The notes under the pieces were generated by a model, which was not told the origin of the DNA, made no database searches, and saw only the letters and a list, made by a program, of their open reading frames with translations. A DNA stretch of 64,000 nucleotides from Psychrobacter cibarius (GTDB taxonomy: Bacteria > Pseudomonadota > Gammaproteobacteria > Pseudomonadales > Moraxellaceae): NCBI RefSeq assembly GCF_016107535.1, contig NZ_JABASQ010000010.1, forward strand, positions 1 through 64,000, written 5' to 3'. A program made the position numbers and the translations under genes. This document shows positions 59,382 to 64,000 of the stretch, piece after piece (position 1 is the first letter of the stretch; every line of letters starts with the position of its first letter).

Positions 59382-60749
59382 TTAACCCCACATCGTCGTC
59401 AGACGCTTTTGTTGATAGCGCAGGCGTAGGGTGAGTAGAATAGACGATAAGAATAAACCTGTGATTAATGCCATCCAAAACCCTTGTGCGCCTATATCGG
59501 TGAAGCGCACCAAATAAACACCGAGTGGCAATGCCACCAGCCAGTAACAAAACAACGTGACCCACATTGGGATCGTGGTGTCTTGCATGCCGCGCAATAT
59601 ACCAGCGACGTTGACTTGCCAGCCATCGAATAGCTGATAACCAAGGGCAAAAATAAGTAAATGCATAGATTGCGTGATAACGGCTGGGTTATCAGAGAAT
59701 GCGGCTGCCAATTGTGGCCTAAATAGCCAAATACCAATCATACAAGTGAGCGCAATCAATACTGTCCAGATAAGACCAGTGGCTTGCACTTGACGTAACG
59801 CCATGAGGTTTTTTTCGCCAAAACGATTGGATACCATGATTGTCAGTGCCATCGCGACCGATATCGGAATCATAAACAGCTGGGAAGTCACTGCTAATGC
59901 CACCTGATGCGATGCGGTTGCTAGCTCACCTAATGGACTGATAACAAGAGCGCCCAAGCTGAACAAACTGGCTTCAAAAAAGATAGAGATACCAATCGGA
60001 ATACCAAGTTTAAGGAGCTTTTTAATCTGTTCACGATTAGGACTGGCAAAGGCATAAAAGAAGCGCGTGCTGGCAAACTGCTGTCGCTTAGTAAAGCTGG
60101 TATAAGCCGCCAGTAATAAAACGTTTATCCATAACACAATGGCCGTTGCGACCCCGCAGCCTGCGCCGCCCATTTCGGGCATACCAAACAGACCGTGGAT
60201 AAAAATATAGTTAAGGGGAATATCGGCAAGTAGTCCGATGATACTAATCACTGTCACCGGCTCAGGTCGGCCAAGTGCTTCGCAATAACTGCGTAGTACC
60301 GCATAGACAGCCAGTGCGGGAAAACCAAACGACACGCCATGCAAATATTGCGTTGCTATCGGTTGGATGTTTTCAGGCACACCCATGACCCCAAGTACAT
60401 TGGGTGCTAAATTAACGATGATAAAGCCCATAATACCAATGACACTGGCGGTCCATAAAGACTGCTGCGTGATATGCGGTACTTGATGGTGCTTATTTTG
60501 ACCAATCGCCTCACCAATAAGAGGGGTGGTGGCGATTAAAATACCAGTGGCTAATAAAAACAGCGGCAGCCAAATACCAGAGCCAACGGCGACGGCAGCC
60601 AAATCAAGCGCGGAGACTTGACCTGCCATGATAGCATCGACCACACCAAGTGCTGCTTGGCAAAACTGAGTAATTAAAATAGGAAGCGCGAGCACGCCTA
60701 AGCGTAAGCTGTAGCTTTTAAAATCTCTAAAAGATAATGGGAAAACCAT
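59382..60749 (-). CDS. MATE family multidrug efflux transporter (NorM-like)
   Basis: A 12-helix inner-membrane antiporter exporting cationic drugs. The first helices show the MATE motifs 'LGVLALPILITQFCQAALGV' and 'VDAIMAGQVSALDLAAVAVG', then 'GILIATTPLIGEAIGQNKHH'; the seventh-helix repeat shows 'LGALVISPLGELATASHQVA' and 'MALTIMVSNRFGEKN'. The length of 455 fits NorM. The ATG at 60749 is used; an in-frame TTG is at 60758. No SD is obvious. It is oriented towards accB, but a 250-base gap and a palindrome separate the two. Confidence 0.93.
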   Translation of the reverse strand: MVFPLSFRDFKSYSLRLGVLALPILITQFCQAALGVVDAIMAGQVSALDLAAVAVGSGIWLPLFLLATGILIATTPLIGEAIGQNKHHQVPHITQQSLWTASVIGIMGFIIVNLAPNVLGVMGVPENIQPIATQYLHGVSFGFPALAVYAVLRSYCEALGRPEPVTVISIIGLLADIPLNYIFIHGLFGMPEMGGAGCGVATAIVLWINVLLLAAYTSFTKRQQFASTRFFYAFASPNREQIKKLLKLGIPIGISIFFEASLFSLGALVISPLGELATASHQVALAVTSQLFMIPISVAMALTIMVSNRFGEKNLMALRQVQATGLIWTVLIALTCMIGIWLFRPQLAAAFSDNPAVITQSMHLLIFALGYQLFDGWQVNVAGILRGMQDTTIPMWVTLFCYWLVALPLGVYLVRFTDIGAQGFWMALITGLFLSSILLTLRLRYQQKRLTTMWG

Positions 60750-61210
60750 AGTGAGCAACTTTTTATTCTTTGCGGTAATTATGATAGATGAGCAAATATT
60801 GCCATCAACAAAACAATAGCGAGACGGTCATACCATGACCAAAAATTTGAGCAGAAAAGCAAATGAGAATGAGGACACGCCCTAAGCAAGTTTAACCAAG
60901 CCAATCCAGTTTTTTGGATGGATGTAAAAGGGGGAGTCATGCCGACGATAATACTCCGATAAATAATATGAGCAAGCCCATATAGACAGAGTATGCAAAA
61001 AAAGTCAGGCACAAAAATAAAAATAACCCGTCAATCCAAGCAGTGGATTGACAGGTCATAAATAAATAGAATGGTAAAGAAGCCACGCTATGATGTCAAC
61101 GCTTTAAAAGCGTTGTATCGATCTTAAAAACTGACTGTAAAAGGTAATCGATTCAATAGAGTGTGCACTGGACGATAACCATTCTAACTTATAGGCACAT
61201 CAGCAGACAT
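60750..61210. other. Intergenic region between the MATE gene and the lipoprotein gene
   Basis: About 460 bases. A 77-codon minus-strand frame at 60779-61012 has no ribosome binding site or family and is not called. The region contains the terminator at 61015-61052 and presumably the MATE promoter. Confidence 0.5.
61015..61052 (-). terminator. Probable terminator of the coiled-coil lipoprotein gene
   Basis: GTCAATCCA pairs with TGGATTGAC around a 5-base loop; on the minus strand the stem is followed by a T-rich stretch (GGGTTATTTTTATTTTT). Confidence 0.65.
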
Positions 61211-62251
61211 TTATAGCGACTCAGGCAAATCTTGCACCACTGCTTCATAGCCAATCAAGGTATTATTGGCATCAAATGCTTGCACGACAATCACGTAATT
61301 GGTGGACATGGCTGGAATGACAGGAGCAAACTGTGTTTCAAGATTACTTAATATCACGTTCTGCACATAGCCGTTGGCACCAGACTCGGCTTTGTTGACA
61401 TCAATTTGGCTGACCAGTAAATACTTGGTATTGGCAGGATTTTGCCAAGTGACGGTCTTTTGACTGCCATTACCGATGACATCAAGAGTCATTTTGCCCA
61501 GACTATAATCAAGTGGGTACGTCTTAAAATTAGAGCGATCGCTGATGGTGTAGGTGACGTTGCAATTTTTTTCGCTACTGGTTAGTTTTTTACCGCCGAG
61601 GCCATCCTGATACTCAAAGCTACCTCTCCAAGGTGATCCTGCTTCTTTTTCCTCAAAGCTCCCCGCAAAGGTGGTTAATAAGTTTGGTGTTTCTACGCCC
61701 AAATCATTGACATACTTAATGTCTAAAAACGCTAACGTATCGAGACTGCCTGTTATTTTACCCGCGATATAGTTGTCAACCTTGATGGCTGAGTTGATGC
61801 CCAGAGTGTTATTTTCTTGGCAGGCTTGCTGCTGATAACTAACGCTCCCATCGACGCTGCCAGCGCCATCTTTACTGATATCAAAGTAAACGGCACCGAT
61901 ATCGATATCGTCGTTGTCACCATCGTCAATCTCAATAAAGTGTCCGACATATAAACCGCCGCGACCGCCTTCTGGGGTTATTTTATCCAAGAAATTATCG
62001 AGTGATTCTTCTGGTAAAAATACCGACTCCAAAATCTCAGCCATGGATTTCTCATCATCGCTCAGCTTATCTTCGACTTCTTTATACTTCTCTTTGACCT
62101 TGTCTTCCACACGATCATATTCATCTTTCACCTGATCTTCTATTCGGTCATATTCCTCTTTGACCTTGTCCCCGTCACTGCCACAGGCGCTAAGGGTTAG
62201 ACTGAACATGCTGACGGTTAATACAGATAATAGTAGTTTGGGTGCGCTCAT
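61211..62251 (-). CDS. Lipoprotein with 11-residue coiled-coil repeats, hypothetical
   Basis: The signal peptide ends in the lipobox 'LSAC' near residue 23. The mature protein starts with tandem 11-residue repeats of the type 'KVKEEYDRIED', 'QVKDEYDRVED', 'KVKEKYKEVED' (about residues 29-66), expected to form a charged helix or coiled coil at the membrane surface. The remaining 270 residues look like secreted beta-sandwich sequence with an Asp-rich stretch ('EIDDGDNDDIDIGAVYFD') that may bind calcium, and a fibronectin-like C-terminus ('VTWQNPANTKYLLVSQ', 'NYVIVVQAFDANNTLIGYEA'). AGGA precedes the ATG. No family recognised; single gene. Confidence 0.82.
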   Translation of the reverse strand: MSAPKLLLSVLTVSMFSLTLSACGSDGDKVKEEYDRIEDQVKDEYDRVEDKVKEKYKEVEDKLSDDEKSMAEILESVFLPEESLDNFLDKITPEGGRGGLYVGHFIEIDDGDNDDIDIGAVYFDISKDGAGSVDGSVSYQQQACQENNTLGINSAIKVDNYIAGKITGSLDTLAFLDIKYVNDLGVETPNLLTTFAGSFEEKEAGSPWRGSFEYQDGLGGKKLTSSEKNCNVTYTISDRSNFKTYPLDYSLGKMTLDVIGNGSQKTVTWQNPANTKYLLVSQIDVNKAESGANGYVQNVILSNLETQFAPVIPAMSTNYVIVVQAFDANNTLIGYEAVVQDLPESL

Positions 62252-62399
62252 AAGCGGGTCCTGATAATGGGAATGAAGGTGTGATAAAAAAGGTCGAGAA
62301 ATGAATTGTTGAGCATAAATCGCAAATATAGCAAATTTTTTGCAGGCAGCGCATCAATAAGTGTTCGTTGATAACACTAAAAACCTTACTCAATCGTTA

Positions 62400-62894
62400 C
62401 TATCTAACCACTGGTTGCTCAGATAGTAGATGAAGGGTTTCTGCCATATCCATAATGGCGTACCAGTGTTTGGCGTCTAGTGGAATCACGGTAAGTTGCT
62501 CACAGCCTTTTCTCATTAATAATGAATCCTCAAGTGCGGGTAAAAATTTAAGGGCTGATAGTGGTAGAATATCAATGAACGCTTGCTCAAAAGTGACATC
62601 TACCATATACCAGCGTGGCTCATCTTCGGTGGCAATAGGATCGTAATGACGGTGCTCAGGATGGAACTGGCAGGGGTCAGGGTAGCCTGCTTTGCTTACC
62701 GTCATGATGCCAGCGACGCCAGACGGCTTAGCGCTAGAGTGATAAAAGAATACCTTGTCGCCGACCTGCATCTCGTCACGCATGAAGTTACGAGCGCGGT
62801 AATTGCGCACACCATCCCAACTGTCGGTCTCTAGGCGTTGCAAATCATCAATACCAAAAAACTGGGGGTTGGATTTCATCAACCAATAAGCCAT
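62400..62894 (-). CDS. EVE domain-containing protein
   Basis: EVE domains are PUA-like folds that bind modified bases in DNA or RNA. The family start 'MAYWLMKSNPQFFGIDDLQR' and 'WDGVRNYRARNFMRDEMQVG' with 'KVFFYHSS...GVAGIMTV' and 'YPDPCQFHP' are typical of the bacterial thymocyte-nuclear-protein-1-like group (about 155 residues). AGGAT precedes the ATG. The frame is complete. It stands alone, divergent from hemW. Role unknown in bacteria, with links to modified nucleobases by family knowledge. Confidence 0.92.
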   Translation of the reverse strand: MAYWLMKSNPQFFGIDDLQRLETDSWDGVRNYRARNFMRDEMQVGDKVFFYHSSAKPSGVAGIMTVSKAGYPDPCQFHPEHRHYDPIATEDEPRWYMVDVTFEQAFIDILPLSALKFLPALEDSLLMRKGCEQLTVIPLDAKHWYAIMDMAETLHLLSEQPVVR

Positions 62895-62932
62895 ATCTTT
62901 ATCCTATTTATCATTATCAGCCATTCATTATT

Positions 62933-62992
62933 TGCAATATCACTGTATGCAATGTCATTTAATACAATATCATTTAATACAATGTCACTTTA
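62933..62992. repeat. Four imperfect 15-bp tandem repeats
   Basis: Four consecutive 15-base units (consensus TRCAATRTCAYTTAA) run from 62933 to 62992 between the EVE gene and hemW. Units 2 and 3 are nearly identical; units 1 and 4 differ at a few bases. Confidence 0.85.
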
Positions 62993-63185
62993 TGCCATCA
63001 TTCTTCACTATTTTGCCTATAAAAGTACAGGGTTAACATGAATGTTTGTGATTGGTTTTGTTATTGATCGGCTTTTCTTTAAGATAGCCTTTTTTTTAAT
63101 CACATTAGCCGTTATCCTAGCGCTACTTTCTGCTAGTGACAGCAGTCATCCATTTATGTAACCTTTTTTATAGATACCTTCGTTT

Positions 63186-64000
63186 ATGTCAAATATTACA
63201 CCTGCTCATTTTTCTGATAATCTCAGCATCTCTAATAATACTGCGAGTGGGATACAGGTAAGCGCCATTCCACTGGCGCTTTATATTCATATCCCGTGGT
63301 GTGTCAAAAAATGCCCTTATTGTGATTTTAATTCGCATGAGCTGCCGATGGATATGCAGCTATCTATGTATGACGAATATGTGGATGCGCTGCTGTCAGA
63401 TGCCGCCATGCAGCAGTCGTTAACCCAAGCGCGTGAAATCAGTTCGATTTTTATCGGTGGTGGTACGCCTTCACTGCTACCCATTGCGCAATACCAGCGA
63501 TTGTTTACTGGCCTACGTAACATCTTTAAGTTTGCTGATGACATTGAAGTGACGATGGAAGCCAATCCGGGCACGCTTGAGCATGCGCCTTTTTTCCAAT
63601 ATTTAGAGGTGGGTATCAATCGTTTGTCGATAGGTGTACAAAGCTTTGCTGCTGATAAGCTCAAAACCCTTGGTCGCATACATGACCCTGCACAAGCATT
63701 GTCAGCGATTCGTGCGGCTCGCGAGGCTGGGTTTGAGCGAGTCAATGTCGATTTGATGCATGGGCTACCGCAGCAAACGATGAATGAGGCGCTGAACGAT
63801 ATCCAGATGGCGCATGATGCTGGGGCGACGCATATTTCTTGGTATCAATTAACGATTGAGCCCAATACTGTATTTTACCGTAGCCAGCCGATTTTGCCAG
63901 ATGAGGATAACTTGGCAGATATTGAGCAGGCAGGTCAAGCGTTGTTGCAACATTTGGGCTACCGCAATTACGAAGTATCCGCGTGGGCAGGCGCGTCAGA
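63186..64000 (+). CDS. hemW: Radical SAM heme chaperone HemW (3'-truncated by the window)
   Basis: HemW is a coproporphyrinogen oxidase-like radical SAM protein that delivers haem. After the ATG at 63186 an Asn/Ser-rich leader of about 30 residues precedes 'LALYIHIPWCVKKCPYCDFN', in which Cys-x3-Cys-x2-Cys binds the [4Fe-4S] cluster; 'SIFIGGGTPSLL', 'VTMEANPGTLE', 'INRLSIGVQSF' and 'VNVDLMHGLPQQT' are family motifs. The frame stays open to base 64000, so the C-terminus (about 100 residues) is outside the window. Confidence 0.95.
   Translation, partial: MSNITPAHFSDNLSISNNTASGIQVSAIPLALYIHIPWCVKKCPYCDFNSHELPMDMQLSMYDEYVDALLSDAAMQQSLTQAREISSIFIGGGTPSLLPIAQYQRLFTGLRNIFKFADDIEVTMEANPGTLEHAPFFQYLEVGINRLSIGVQSFAADKLKTLGRIHDPAQALSAIRAAREAGFERVNVDLMHGLPQQTMNEALNDIQMAHDAGATHISWYQLTIEPNTVFYRSQPILPDEDNLADIEQAGQALLQHLGYRNYEVSAWAGAS

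Noticed and set aside
60779..61012. 77-codon minus-strand frame between the MATE and lipoprotein genes
   Set aside because: It has no SD, no family resemblance and an atypical composition, and it overlaps the terminator-bearing region.
62933..62992. CRISPR-like array
   Set aside because: Units are 15 bases, directly adjacent and imperfect, with no spacers and no cas genes.

Overview
The window reads as chromosomal DNA of a Psychrobacter-like bacterium (Moraxellaceae, Gammaproteobacteria). The evidence is the form of the housekeeping proteins (long RpoD with an acidic insert, DnaG with a long linker, long PrmC/AmpG/BamD variants), Acinetobacter/Psychrobacter-type gene neighbourhoods (bamD divergent from rluD-pgeF; tolQRAB; mnmA...purB next to roxA), moderate AT-richness and short intrinsic terminators. 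Most of the 64 kb is core metabolism and envelope biology. No rRNA, tRNA, CRISPR array, transposase or prophage was seen.

Layout. 1-2.9 kb: 3' part of a large, AT-rich, probably acquired protein ending in a PD-(D/E)XK-like nuclease motif (defence candidate). 3-9 kb (minus): rpoD, dnaG, bamD. 9.8-12.8 kb (plus): rluD, pgeF and a flavodoxin-like protein. 13.7-17.7 kb (plus): a three-gene periplasmic electron-transfer set (tri-heme cytochrome c, Tat-exported flavin amine oxidoreductase, mono-heme lipoprotein cytochrome). 17.9-22 kb (minus): tolQ-tolR-tolA-[tolB/tolA chimera]-tolB. 22.4-28.4 kb (plus): purine permease, putA, and a separate small gene for the C-terminal domain normally fused to long PutA proteins. 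28.6-35 kb: roxA, a small lipoprotein, purB, a secreted surface protein and mnmA. 35-41.4 kb (plus): ispF, grxD, a hypothetical gene, mnmG, an AEC transporter and an ornithine-cyclodeaminase-family gene. 41.5-46.6 kb (minus): a small membrane protein, luciferase-like monooxygenase, cysB, katG. 47-53.7 kb (plus): ampG, prmC, moeB-like, an ABC1 kinase-like gene and an MFS transporter; then lrp-like (minus) divergent from leuA. 56-64 kb: a secreted hypothetical protein, accC/accB, a MATE pump, a coiled-coil lipoprotein, an EVE-domain protein and the 5' part of hemW.

How the genes work together. TolQRAB and BamD serve the outer membrane; AmpG recycles muropeptides and PgeF edits peptidoglycan precursors. 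MnmA and MnmG modify the same tRNA wobble uridine. PutA plus its detached C-terminal partner should convert proline to glutamate. The cytochrome/flavoprotein set looks like a periplasmic amine dehydrogenase that feeds cytochrome c.

The most unusual items are (i) a 147-residue protein made of a TolB-like signal peptide joined to a copy of TolA domain III, sitting between tolA and tolB exactly as one tandem duplication would place it; (ii) the PutA C-terminal ALDH-superfamily domain encoded as its own gene; (iii) the truncated left-edge nuclease-tailed protein; and (iv) a secreted surface protein occupying the slot where many gammaproteobacteria carry hflD. Functions are assigned by reading protein motifs by eye; no database search was possible.
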